In this document: piece by piece, positions 34,094 to 42,740 of the stretch | Position numbering within the stretch: position 1 is the stretch's first letter | Layout of the letters: every line of letters begins with the position of its first letter | Assembly: GCA_963822095.1 (NCBI GenBank) | Contig: CAWGGS010000008.1 | Span: 34,933 to 98,932 of the forward strand | Length of the DNA stretch: 64,000 bases | Direction of reading: 5' to 3' | From: CAWGGS01 sp963822095 | GTDB lineage: Bacteria; Desulfobacterota; Desulfobulbia; Desulfobulbales; Desulfocapsaceae | Translations under genes and position numbers: made by a program | Notes under the pieces: model-generated | What the model was told of the DNA's origin: nothing | Database searches by the model: none | Seen by the model: the letters and a program-made list of their open reading frames with translations, nothing else

Positions 34094-35182
34094 CTACCGG
34101 TAAAACACCACCCCGTTGCTCCAGACGATCTCCCTGGCCTGGCTGGTCCTGTCTACCTTTGTAATGCTACCTTTGGCGGAACCGTTTCCTTGGGAGCCCT
34201 TCCAACTGGCCTGTATAGTGTTGCCGCTGATGCTGCCTATTCCCTGCTCAGTGGAGCTCGGAACAATCCATGTTATCTGCATTCCATTTTGGGCAATAAT
34301 GTAGGTTCGATTGATGCTGCTTTTCCAGGTGCCCGAAACATTAATCAAGAACGCTGATTTGCCCGGGGCTTGTTTCACCGCCCCGCCCACCTTGAGTTGT
34401 GGGTTGAGCCCCTTGGCAGGACGGGTGACTTGTCCTCCGCGAATGGTTTTCAACTTGACAGGAGCCGGCAGGAAATTCAGGGAAGGAGTATAAAGAATCT
34501 CCACCGAGTCGATGCGCCGGTTCAGCGAGGACAGGGGCATTTGTGCGGGATCGAAGAATGTGACCTGTAAGGTAGTGCCACGGTCGCTGGGCAGCCTAAC
34601 CGAGTTCCCCTTGCAATTCTGGCCCTGGTACAAGAGGGCAGCCATGTCCAGTCCATGAATCTCCACCGGGTACACATCATTCCCGATCCAGTTCACCCTA
34701 CCATAGCAGAACGCGTTAAGTTTGTTATTCTCGGGCAGAGGGAAAAATCTTCCCACAGGCACCTTAATGTTCCCTGTGGTGCGACCCAACAGCTGCAAAC
34801 CGGCCGGGCGTTGTTGATTGGATGGAAATATCACCAACGATTGCGCCCCTCCAGAGCCGCCCAGATTCGGCACGTTGCCCCTGACAATGTCCGTCTTGCC
34901 GGGATAGCCTTGGAATTTCGGCAAGTCGAAAAACCGCACTGCCACAGCTCCTCCGATCTTCAGCGAACGCACCCGATTTTGTGACAACAGAATGGCCGGC
35001 ACCAGACGGTATCGCGCCTCGGCGGTCAAAATCCAGCTTTGGCTCTGCCCTTGGAAATTGGCTTGCGAAAAACCTTGCACCTCGTTGGGTGCCAGTGCGC
35101 GGGCTGGCACCGCCCCAAACACAAGACAGACCAGGGTTGAAACCATGGTTAAAAGTATTGCCATCGGCTTGCTTGTATTCAC
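34094..35182 (-). CDS. Secreted beta/gamma-crystallin-like protein
   Basis: 362 residues. GTG start at 35182, decided by AAAGGAG seven bases upstream. N-terminal signal peptide (MNTSKPMAILLTMVSTLVCL..., cleavage near ALA). The mature part has two related blocks of ~95 residues: ~35-120 (QANFQG..WILTAEARYRLV..VRSLKIGGAVAVRFFDLPKFQG) and ~130-225 (ending IDSVEILYTP). They look like crystallin-type Greek-key repeats. A C-terminal ~80-residue beta domain begins SGTWKSSINRTYIIAQNG and is rich in Gly/Ser/Trp. Likely a secreted or surface Ca-binding structural protein; the fold assignment is from pattern only. The gene is bracketed by repeat copies C and D. Confidence 0.6.
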   Translation of the reverse strand: MNTSKPMAILLTMVSTLVCLVFGAVPARALAPNEVQGFSQANFQGQSQSWILTAEARYRLVPAILLSQNRVRSLKIGGAVAVRFFDLPKFQGYPGKTDIVRGNVPNLGGSGGAQSLVIFPSNQQRPAGLQLLGRTTGNIKVPVGRFFPLPENNKLNAFCYGRVNWIGNDVYPVEIHGLDMAALLYQGQNCKGNSVRLPSDRGTTLQVTFFDPAQMPLSSLNRRIDSVEILYTPSLNFLPAPVKLKTIRGGQVTRPAKGLNPQLKVGGAVKQAPGKSAFLINVSGTWKSSINRTYIIAQNGMQITWIVPSSTEQGIGSISGNTIQASWKGSQGNGSAKGSITKVDRTSQAREIVWSNGVVFYR

Positions 35183-35522
35183 ATCGTTCTCCTTTAGGTG
35201 AGGTGATAGGAAATCACTCTTGTAAGAAGGTCTGGAATAAAGGGTCTTTTTTTTCTCTTAACAATCTCCCTTCTGAGTACACCAATACGGTTTTTCACCT
35301 GCCTATTTTGAGAGATTTGTTTTTCTGCCCTGTCAACGATACTGCCTGCTGAACAATATTTATTATGTACACGGATATTTAGTCCTAAGCAGCCTGACAT
35401 AATCTCCGCTTATCATGTCCAACCATATAAGTCAAACAGAGACTTGAAAATCATCTAAAAGACGTCTCCACCAGCAGGTCAGTGGATAGCTTCCAAACTT
35501 TCAATAGTAAGTACCGTATGGC
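35183..35522. other. Upstream region of the crystallin-like gene
   Basis: 340 bases. A/T-rich, likely containing the promoter for the minus-strand gene, but no convincing -35/-10 pair was found. No gene is recognised. Confidence 0.4.
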
Positions 35523-35695
35523 GGCTCATCCGGATAAAGCATACTTATCTATAGCAGGGGAGGTGGAAGGCGTCGCTGAAGAACGCCTCGCGGAGGCCCG
35601 CCGGGGAACCTCAGGCCCGAGGGGGGGCGGAAGCGATGTCCTCTGCCGGATTGTTACTTTCGGCTTTTCAAAAGTACACTTCATTCGGATGAAAC
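35523..35695 (-). repeat. MITE-like dispersed repeat, copy D (internally deleted)
   Basis: A 173-bp copy in the orientation of copy A. It keeps both ends (GGCTCATCCGGATAAAGC; CATTCGGATGAAAC), the GAACGCCTCGCGGAGGCCCG block and the GGAAGCGATG..CTCTGCCGGATTGTT block. It lacks the central GTGCGGAC hairpin segment. No clean target duplication is seen, consistent with an older insertion. Confidence 0.8.
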
Positions 35696-36444
35696 AGTAG
35701 GCACTAGGTGGAATCGATTTGCATTCAAACAACACTTATTTAGCAGTCATCGATGATCAGGAGAACCGGCTCTCCCAAAAACGACTCCCTAATCGTGACG
35801 TTGTTTTATCCGAACCTGGACCATCTACAAGGGGTGACAGAGCGGTTTGTCAATGAAAAAGTCTGTCCCGGATGACACACAAAAATTGATAATCGGCAAC
35901 TCAGCAGCCTGTCTCCATGGAGTCATGGTCTTCAAACACACCGACAAAAACGCAAGCAACAACACCATCGTATCGATAGGGAGAAGGCGGGCTTGGGATT
36001 CTTGTTTCATCAGGTTCCTGGAAATCTTTTTGCAGGACACGCAAATGTACAACCCCTTCTGACCACGGTTTCCCCCAACAGGCACTTCGGCAAAAATAAT
36101 TGATGATTCCAAGGTTGAAATTTGCTCTCCATTCTTGAAAAAACTTGAGCGAAACATCATTTTAAGAAAATTTTATGTTAATATTATATTATATTTAACA
36201 GTGATTTCAAATTAAACCTCCAAAAACAGTTAGAGGTTATCGCTACATGGAAAGACGACCTTTTGATCAATTCTATTTATAAATTCTCAAAATAAAACTC
36301 CATGGCATTTTCAGGAATCTCCTTGTACATAAAGGGAAAGTGAATCAGTTGTAAATGCACCTCTCGGGAGAAGAGGCGTTCCGCTGCGGCTAGACTTTTT
36401 TCAATAAAAGAATACTTGTATAAATCGCATATCGAGGAGCAAAA
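35696..36444. other. Long low-content region before the CBS gene
   Basis: 749 bases. It holds a doubtful small gene at 35825-36160 (minus, listed separately), an A/T-rich quasi-palindrome TGTTAA...TTTAACA at 36176-36200, and a 56-codon minus-strand open frame ending at 36277 that may be a gene remnant. Otherwise nothing is recognised. Confidence 0.4.
35825..36160 (-). CDS. Doubtful small protein, possible zinc-ribbon/membrane
   Basis: 111 codons. The translated product has YICVSCKK and one hydrophobic segment (PIDTMVLLLAFLSVCL). There is no ribosome-binding site before the ATG and a plus-strand frame overlaps it, so it may not be a gene. Not recognised; kept because it is the best coding candidate in a 1.2-kb stretch between the crystallin-like and CBS genes. 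Confidence 0.2.
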   Translation of the reverse strand: MMFRSSFFKNGEQISTLESSIIFAEVPVGGNRGQKGLYICVSCKKISRNLMKQESQARLLPIDTMVLLLAFLSVCLKTMTPWRQAAELPIINFCVSSGTDFFIDKPLCHPL

Positions 36445-36930
36445 ATGCAGGTTAAAGAAATCATGGAGCCCATTACCACCAATTGGCTGTCCCCTGACAT
36501 GACCTTACAGGAGGCGGTCTGCAAGATGGAAGAGACCAAATGGGGACCTTTTGGTGCCTCGGTCAACGGAATGGTGGTCCTCGGAGAGGGAGGCAAACTG
36601 GTGGGTGTGCTGTCCCTTAAAAATGTGATCAGAGCGGTGATCCCCTCCTATATGGTCCTCGATGAAAAACTGGGCGGGTTTACCTGGGACGGCATGATTG
36701 AGGAGCGAACCGAAAGGGCCAAAGGGAAAAAAGTAGCCGAGGTAATGTCCGCCGATGTGCTGACCATCGCCCCCAACGACTCAACCATGCGTTGCGCCGA
36801 TACCATGGTAGAACACCACCTGCAACGGATTCCCGTGGTCGAAAAGTCCGGCAAGGTCGTGGGAATTGTTCACATCCGTGATATGTATATGGCCATAACT
36901 GATTTGATGTGCTCAACAAAAAAACCATGA
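36445..36930 (+). CDS. CBS-domain pair protein
   Basis: 161 residues. Two CBS motifs (IMEPITTNWLSPDMTLQEAVCKM ... GGKLVGVLSLKNVI; VMSADVLTIAPNDSTMRCADTMVEHHLQRIPVVEKSGKVVGIVHIRDMYMAI) form one Bateman module. Such proteins sense adenine nucleotides or act as stand-alone regulators. The ATG has GAGGAGC eight bases upstream. Not clearly in an operon; ends near the large inverted repeat at 37001-37088. Confidence 0.92.
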   Translation: MQVKEIMEPITTNWLSPDMTLQEAVCKMEETKWGPFGASVNGMVVLGEGGKLVGVLSLKNVIRAVIPSYMVLDEKLGGFTWDGMIEERTERAKGKKVAEVMSADVLTIAPNDSTMRCADTMVEHHLQRIPVVEKSGKVVGIVHIRDMYMAITDLMCSTKKP

Positions 36931-37446
36931 TATCGAAGAACAAGACCAATTGAGAGAAAAAACATAGCTCCTTCTGAGGGGCAACAAAAAGTTCTTTCCC
37001 TATATTCCCTTTCCCGGCGCTTCACATGTCCCATTTAGCAGCCCTCCACTCCACCTGGTGAAGTGTCCGGGAAGGGAATATATTTTTTCAGACTTGCTTT
37101 CCTTGACAGGCTATTAATTTTTTTCAATCCTAAATAACCTCCTCCGCTCTCCGCGATTTGGAAATTTTTTTAATTTTCAAATTTTCTCAACTTCCTTGGA
37201 TGGACTGTTAAAACAAAGAGTTTCTTGTTAACAGGAAGGATCATCCTGTCCGGCATTTCCCCTCAACACAAAACAGGGCCCCGCCGTATCCTATTGCCGA
37301 TCCACACTTTTTTTCCTTTATGGTCTGTTCATTTGAGATGCCTTTATGATAAGGTGGACATAACGAACAACTTTTTTCAGGCATCAGCGGTTACAGTGAC
37401 ACCCAAACATGTCTGACACCTTCAGTGATCAAAGAGGACCTTCGTT
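36931..37446. other. Intergenic region before the corrinoid operon
   Basis: 516 bases with the terminator at 37001-37088 and a perfect TTGACA at 37103-37108 without a good -10. No B12 riboswitch box or other known leader is recognised. The ~350-base leader before the first corrinoid-operon gene is A/T-rich. Confidence 0.45.
37001..37088 (+). terminator. Large hairpin with T-tract (CBS gene terminator)
   Basis: The left arm (37001-37025: TATATTCCCTTTCCCGG..CTTCAC) pairs with the right arm (37058-37083: GTGAAG..CCGGGAAGGGAATATA) with one bulge and a 2/3-base internal loop, around a 32-base apical loop. TTTTTT follows. The stem is unusually long for a terminator. Confidence 0.7.
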
Positions 37447-38244
37447 ATGTTAATCATTGCCGAGAAAATCAATTCGAGCAGAAAGGCCATTGCCGAAGCC
37501 GTCAAGGAAAAGAATACCCAATTCATCATCGATATAGCACAAAGGCAGGCCGAGGCCGGTGCCGATTATATCGATCTCAACGTCGGGACCTTTCTTGAAC
37601 AGGAAGCCCAGTACCTCTGCTGGCTGGTGGAAACGGTGCAGCAGGCCGTCGACCTTCCCCTCTGCCTGGACAGCCCCGATCCGAAGGCCCTGGGTGCTGC
37701 CATGAAGATCCACCGGGGGGAGCCGATGATCAACTCCATTTCCCTGGAGAAGGACCGTTACGAGGCCTTGCTTCCCATCATCACCGACCGCCCCTGTCAT
37801 GTCATCGCGCTCTGCATGTCACAGACGGCAATGCCAAAGACAACCGAGGATCGGGTCCGGGCCGGGGAAGAGATCATCGGACGCCTGCAGAAAGAAGGTA
37901 TCCCCCCGGACAAGATCCTTGTCGACCCGTTGATTCAACCCGTCTCGGTGGACACCCAGATGGGCCTGGAGGCCTTGGGAGCGATCAAGGCCTTTGCCGA
38001 GACCTTTCCCGAAGTAAGCACGGTCTGCGGACTGTCAAATATCTCCTTCGGCCTTCCGTGCCGCTCTCTTCTCAACAGGAACTTTCTGGTCCTCGCCGCC
38101 TCCAGCGGTCTTTCGGCCGCTATCCTCGATCCCACAGACCAAAAATTGATGGCCGCTCTTCGGGCTGCAGAGGTCTTGATCAATAAGGACGAATACTGTG
38201 AGCGCTTTATCGACGCCTACCAGCAAGGAGTGCTCGATGTCTGA
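37447..38244 (+). CDS. Methyltetrahydrofolate:corrinoid methyltransferase (MtgA-like)
   Basis: 265 residues of the pterin-binding TIM-barrel family (AcsE/MtgA/MetH-type). Recognised segments are IAEKINSSRKAIAEAV, AGADYIDLNVGTF, LCLDSPDPKALGAAM, MINSISLEKDRYEALLP, and NISFGLPCRSLLNRNFL. It is expected to move a methyl group between methylcobamide and tetrahydrofolate, linking the methyltransferase system to the folate branch. ATG with AGAGGA upstream. First gene of the corrinoid operon. Confidence 0.88.
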   Translation: MLIIAEKINSSRKAIAEAVKEKNTQFIIDIAQRQAEAGADYIDLNVGTFLEQEAQYLCWLVETVQQAVDLPLCLDSPDPKALGAAMKIHRGEPMINSISLEKDRYEALLPIITDRPCHVIALCMSQTAMPKTTEDRVRAGEEIIGRLQKEGIPPDKILVDPLIQPVSVDTQMGLEALGAIKAFAETFPEVSTVCGLSNISFGLPCRSLLNRNFLVLAASSGLSAAILDPTDQKLMAALRAAEVLINKDEYCERFIDAYQQGVLDV

Positions 38245-38476
38245 AATCCACTCAAAAACAAGCAATTACTTCGTCGAGAACACCCGATTGCCCTTCTACG
38301 TACGATTCATTCGATCTCGATGTTGCACGCTTGCCAACGCATCTCAATCTTTTTTAAACACAATGCCTTTGCAATGACCATAAACCCATAGAAGAAAGTC
38401 AACGGACTACAACCCGGAACGTACCGCGCCGTCCGTTGATAATCCTGTTAACAGAGCACTGAAAAGGGGGAGCATT

Positions 38477-39118
38477 ATGAGTTCTTTCCAAGCACTGAGC
38501 GAAGCCATCATTAAGGCCGATCAGAAAATCGCCCTGGCCGAAATGAAGAATCTCCTCGATGCGGGAACACCCGTCCAGGAAATTTTGGACAAGGGACTGA
38601 TTCTGCCCATGGACGAGGTTGGAGAACGGTTTTCCAAGGGGACGATGTTTGTCCCCCAGATGCTTCGTTCTGCCAAGATCATGCAGGTGTGTGTGGAGAC
38701 ATTAAAACCTTCTTTTCAGGAGGGGGCCATCTCCTTCAAAGGCAAGGTACTGATCGGAACCGTTGCCGGTGATCTCCACGATATAGGCAAAAACCTGGTG
38801 GCGATGATGCTGGAAGGCGCAGGGTTTTCCGTCATCGACCTGGGTGTTGATGTCTCACCGGAAAAATTCATCGACGCCTTGAAGACTGAAAAAGCCGAGG
38901 TCCTGGCCATGTCTGCCCTTCTCTCCACGACCATGCCCTCGATGCAGGCGACAATCGAGGCATTGAAAAAGGAGGGGGTACGTAAAAACGTCAAGGTCAT
39001 CATCGGCGGCGCGCCGGTGACCGAGGACTTCGCCCGAAAAATCCAGGCCGACGCCTATGCACCCGACGCCGGAAGTTGTGTTGTGGAGGTGAAAAAGCTG
39101 GTCAAAAATGCAGGCTAG
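38477..39118 (+). CDS. Corrinoid (cobalamin-binding) protein of methyltransferase system
   Basis: 213 residues. N-terminal helical cap (~1-85), then the B12 domain with the base-off motif DLHDIGKN (D-x-H-x-x-G), SALLSTTMPSMQ and VIIGGAPVT. Shuttles a methyl group between the substrate methyltransferase and the folate enzyme, like MtgC, MttC or MtbC. GGGAG before ATG. A 232-base gap separates it from the first gene; only this one corrinoid protein is encoded for two MttB-type proteins. Confidence 0.92.
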   Translation: MSSFQALSEAIIKADQKIALAEMKNLLDAGTPVQEILDKGLILPMDEVGERFSKGTMFVPQMLRSAKIMQVCVETLKPSFQEGAISFKGKVLIGTVAGDLHDIGKNLVAMMLEGAGFSVIDLGVDVSPEKFIDALKTEKAEVLAMSALLSTTMPSMQATIEALKKEGVRKNVKVIIGGAPVTEDFARKIQADAYAPDAGSCVVEVKKLVKNAG

Positions 39119-39174
39119 TCAAGCGTATCGAAACCCGGAAGAGAAAACGAAAGTTGAACCGAAAGGAGCCTGTC

Positions 39175-40620
39175 ATGAAACAAAAAATCATTCCAACCTT
39201 GGCACCACGACTGAAGGTCTTGAACCGTGAACAAGCCGAGGCCATCCATAACGCCGCCCTGGAAATCCTCGCTCAAACCGGTTTTCGGATGGAACATGCC
39301 GGTGCCCGTGATCTCCTCGTCAAAGCCGGATGCAAAAAAGGCACTGACAGCTGGATGACCATGCCGGCGAAACTTCCCCAGAAGGCGCTTGCGACCGCGC
39401 CTCGGACGATAGAGCTGTTCTCGCAATCGGGAAAGCCTGCCATGCGTCTGGAAGGAGACAACTGCTATTACGGAACCGGGTCTGATGCCATCTTCACCTG
39501 GGACCTGGAAACCGGCCGGCGTCGCCAGGCCCTGCTTGACGACGTACGGACCTTTGCCCGGCTGGTGGACGGCCTGGAACATATCGATTTTGTCATGTCC
39601 ATGGCCAATCCCAAGGATGCCGACCCGAAAAATATCTATGTTTCCGTATTCGCCGAGATCGTCAAGAATACCGACAAACCCGTGGTCTTCATTGCCGACA
39701 GGGGTGAAGATATCGCCCAGATCCATGAAATTGCGGCCCTGGCCTGTGGAGGTAAGGACGAGCTGCGGCAAAAACCGTTTCTGCTCAACTACTCCGAGGC
39801 GATCAGTCCACTGAAGTTTCCTCAAAACGTCGTTGACCGACTGATCTACTGCTCACAGAACAGCATTCCGCTCTGCTTTCCCTCCGGCTCCAATGCCGGC
39901 GGCGGTGCCCCGGTCACACTGGCGGGAGCAATGGCACTGGGGATCGCGGAAAACCTGGTCGGCCTTGTCATTCACCAGATGGTCAACCCGGGTGCTCCCT
40001 TCCTGTTCGGTCCCAACGTCAGTGCTCTTGACATGAAGTCGACGGTGGTCTGTTACGGATGCCCGGAATGGAGCCTGACCCAGGCGGCGCTAGCCGATAT
40101 GCGCGACGAGATCTATGGTCTGCCGATCTGGGCCTATGCCGGGGCAACGGATGCCAAAACGGTCGACGCCCAGGCCGGAGCCGAGGCCATGTTCTCCATC
40201 TGTACCGGTCTCCTGTCCCGGGCCAACCTGATGCATGACGTGGGATTCCTGGAATTCGGCAGTACCAGCTCCCTGGAGATGATCACCATGGCCAACGAGC
40301 TGATTGCAATGTGCAAATTTTTCGTCAAGGGAATTCCCGTCTCCAAAGAGACCCTGGCCCTTGAAGCCATCGACCAGGTTGCTAGAGACGGATCGATCTT
40401 TCTCACTGCAGACCATACATTCGACCACTTCATGACTTCCCTCTTCCTGCCTTCCCTTCTCGATCGTTCTCGATTCGACTCGTGGAAAAATGCCGGGGAG
40501 GCGGATATGTACAAAAGGTGTAACCTGGAAGCCAAACGGATATTGGAAGAACATGAGGTTGCGTCCAAGCCGTCAAAGATCATTGAGGAAATCGATAAGG
40601 TTGTTGCAAAAAGCAAGTAG
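39175..40620 (+). CDS. MttB-superfamily methyltransferase 1 (non-pyrrolysine)
   Basis: About 481 residues, a TIM-barrel of the trimethylamine-methyltransferase superfamily (COG5598). Recognised segments are LNREQAEAIHNAALEILAQTG, YYGTGSDAIFTWDLETG, FLLNYSEAISPLKFP and LFGPNVSALDMKSTVV. The whole gene is open with no in-frame TAG, so it is the non-pyrrolysine type, as in MtgB (glycine betaine), MtpB (proline betaine) and related demethylases. The start at 39175 has AAGGAG in front. The substrate is probably a methylated quaternary amine but is not determined by sequence alone. Confidence 0.85.
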   Translation: MKQKIIPTLAPRLKVLNREQAEAIHNAALEILAQTGFRMEHAGARDLLVKAGCKKGTDSWMTMPAKLPQKALATAPRTIELFSQSGKPAMRLEGDNCYYGTGSDAIFTWDLETGRRRQALLDDVRTFARLVDGLEHIDFVMSMANPKDADPKNIYVSVFAEIVKNTDKPVVFIADRGEDIAQIHEIAALACGGKDELRQKPFLLNYSEAISPLKFPQNVVDRLIYCSQNSIPLCFPSGSNAGGGAPVTLAGAMALGIAENLVGLVIHQMVNPGAPFLFGPNVSALDMKSTVVCYGCPEWSLTQAALADMRDEIYGLPIWAYAGATDAKTVDAQAGAEAMFSICTGLLSRANLMHDVGFLEFGSTSSLEMITMANELIAMCKFFVKGIPVSKETLALEAIDQVARDGSIFLTADHTFDHFMTSLFLPSLLDRSRFDSWKNAGEADMYKRCNLEAKRILEEHEVASKPSKIIEEIDKVVAKSK

Positions 40621-40638
40621 CGCAGCAAAGAGAAGACA

Positions 40639-42111
40639 ATGGGAAGATACCACTCAAAATGCAGCCCGCTGACCACGGCAGAGATCAATCGAATCGATAC
40701 GGCAGCAAGAAAACTTCTTGTACATACCGGGGTTAAGATCATAGCCCGGGACGACACCTTGTTCGACCATCTTCGCAAGGCCGGCGCCCGAACCGACACC
40801 GAACAAAGGCTCGTTTTTTTCGATCAAAAATGTCTTGATACCCTCCTGGCCGCAGCACCGTCACACTTCACCCTTTATTCCCGAAACGGCACCGATGATA
40901 TTGTCTTGGGGACAGGACTGGTCCATTTTGCCAATGGAGGCCGGGTCTTCCGTCTCATCGATTCGGCTACCGGGGACAGTCGGTCGACAGAGCTTGGCGA
41001 TATTTCCCGCACGGCATCCCTGGTCGAGCATCTCGACAACATCAGAATCTATATCATTGCCTGCGAGGCCCATGATCTGCAAGGCTCTGTGGCATACCAT
41101 GTCAATGATTTCTTCCAGGCCCTCTCCCACACCAACAAGCATGTGATGGGAGGTTGTGCCACCCTGGACGATATCAGGCAGGTCGAACGGCTGGTCCACC
41201 TGATTGCCGGGGGAGAAAAGCGATTTCGGGACAAACCCTGTATTTCGATCATCACCAACCCCATCAGTCCGTTGACATTCAGCCACGATACCCTGCAGGT
41301 CCTGCAGTTCTGTGCCATGGCCGGCATCCCAGTCACCTGTGCCCCGGCTCCCAATGCCGGGGCCACAGCGCCTGGAACCCTTGCCGGAACCCTGGTCCAG
41401 ATGCATGCCGAGGCCCTGGCCGGCGTCGCCATGGCCCAGGCCTTCGCTCACGGGGCGAAGGTCCTCTACGGTGCGGTCCCAACAACCATGGACCTTCGCA
41501 AAATGAATTTTTCCATCGGCTCGGTGGAGACGGCCATGCTTAATGCCGCTGCCGTTCAGCTGGCACACCGCTACAACCTGCCCATCTACGCCTCGGCCGG
41601 TGGAACAGAGGCCAAAAGGCCCGATTTCCAGGCCGGGATGGAAAAATGCCTGTCAAACCTGCTGGTAGCGCTCTCCGGGGCAGACTTTATCCACCTTGCG
41701 GCCGGGATGCTCGATTCGGCAAATTCCATCTGCTATGAGCAGTACGTCATCGATGACGAATTGATCGGCATGGTGCGACATCTTTTAACTGGCATCAGGG
41801 TTGATCGCGAGACATCGGCCCTCGATGTCATCAAAAAGGTAGGTCCCGGCGGCAATTATATGACCGAAGAGCACACGATTGCCCATATGATGGAAGAATT
41901 TTTCTATCCACAACTGGCAGTTCGTTCCCTCTTCGATGTCTGGGATAAGGAGGGTCGCCCCGATATGGTGAGCCGGGCCAGGAAGAGGGTTGGGCAAATC
42001 CTGTCTTCCGGCGGCAAAAGTGTTTTGCAGCCGGAGCTCATAGCCCAATTGCGCAAGGCCTTTCCTGAGCTTATCATTGAAGTTAGTCCTCTGACTCCGG
42101 GCGCCCATTGA
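40639..42111 (+). CDS. MttB-superfamily methyltransferase 2 (non-pyrrolysine)
   Basis: 490 residues, same superfamily but clearly different from the upstream paralog: ARKLLVHTGVKI, LVHFANGGRVFRLIDSATG, CISIITNPISPLTF, VLYGAVPTTMDLRKMNFSIG and ELIGMVRHLLTGI. No TAG codon. 18 bases after the first copy, so co-expressed. Two different MttB-like proteins next to one corrinoid protein suggest either two substrates, two successive demethylations, or a two-subunit enzyme. Confidence 0.85.
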   Translation: MGRYHSKCSPLTTAEINRIDTAARKLLVHTGVKIIARDDTLFDHLRKAGARTDTEQRLVFFDQKCLDTLLAAAPSHFTLYSRNGTDDIVLGTGLVHFANGGRVFRLIDSATGDSRSTELGDISRTASLVEHLDNIRIYIIACEAHDLQGSVAYHVNDFFQALSHTNKHVMGGCATLDDIRQVERLVHLIAGGEKRFRDKPCISIITNPISPLTFSHDTLQVLQFCAMAGIPVTCAPAPNAGATAPGTLAGTLVQMHAEALAGVAMAQAFAHGAKVLYGAVPTTMDLRKMNFSIGSVETAMLNAAAVQLAHRYNLPIYASAGGTEAKRPDFQAGMEKCLSNLLVALSGADFIHLAAGMLDSANSICYEQYVIDDELIGMVRHLLTGIRVDRETSALDVIKKVGPGGNYMTEEHTIAHMMEEFFYPQLAVRSLFDVWDKEGRPDMVSRARKRVGQILSSGGKSVLQPELIAQLRKAFPELIIEVSPLTPGAH

Positions 42112-42122
42112 GGGGAATGAAA

Positions 42123-42737
42123 ATGGATCATGCTTCACAAAAACGTGGCCATATCATTGCCTGCAGCGTATTCCAACCTGCCCTGGAATCCCTCTTTCGC
42201 GACCATGCCTTCTCCGGCTTCACACTTTCCTACATTCCTTCGCACCTGCATCTCTATCCCAATATACTTAAAGAGTCTTTACTTAAGGCCATATACGTCT
42301 ATATACCGGAAAACATCCCTATCGTTCTTCTCTATGGGAGTTGCTTTCCAGGGATAGATGACTTCTGCCAGGAACATGCAATTAAGAGGATCCGGGGAGA
42401 TCACTGCTTTGAGATCATGCTGGGCAGCAAGCGTTTCCAGGCCATCATGGAGGAGACGGCCGGAACCTATTTCCTCGAGCAAGACCTGATCCTCAATTTC
42501 CAGACATATTGCATAGAGCCACTGGAGCTTCACGACGAAGAGATGCGCAGGCTCTGTCTTGGCCATTATCAAAGGCTCATCTACCTGCGACAACCAAACG
42601 ACCCCGAACTGGCCCTGGAGGTTGAAGCCATCAGCCGATTCCTCAACCTTCCTGCTGCGACCCTGCAAGTCGGCTACTCTCATCTGAAAAAGAGATTGCT
42701 GGAGGTCCTTGTCGACAACTCAAGCCAACGCACGTAA
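42123..42737 (+). CDS. DUF1638 protein
   Basis: About 204 residues. IIACSVFQPALESLF.., SYIPSHLHLYPNIL and IPIVLLYGSCFPGIDDFCQEH are DUF1638 hallmarks. DUF1638 genes are repeatedly found beside MttB/corrinoid methyltransferase genes, and a role in corrinoid or methyl-transfer assembly has been suggested only from context. The ATG at 42123 was chosen (GAGGGG seven bases upstream); an in-frame ATG at 42117 is too close to it. Fifth gene of the operon. Confidence 0.85.
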   Translation: MDHASQKRGHIIACSVFQPALESLFRDHAFSGFTLSYIPSHLHLYPNILKESLLKAIYVYIPENIPIVLLYGSCFPGIDDFCQEHAIKRIRGDHCFEIMLGSKRFQAIMEETAGTYFLEQDLILNFQTYCIEPLELHDEEMRRLCLGHYQRLIYLRQPNDPELALEVEAISRFLNLPAATLQVGYSHLKKRLLEVLVDNSSQRT

Positions 42738-42740
42738 ACA

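Noticed and set aside
4669..35695. Repeat copies as CRISPR spacers or integron attC sites
   Set aside because: Copies are far apart, 170-270 bp, have terminal inverted repeats and target duplications; no cas or integrase gene is present.
37089..37446. B12 riboswitch before the corrinoid operon
   Set aside because: No recognisable B12 box was seen in the leader.
39175..42111. Pyrrolysine in the MttB-like genes
   Set aside because: Neither gene has an in-frame TAG, so both are of the non-pyrrolysine type.
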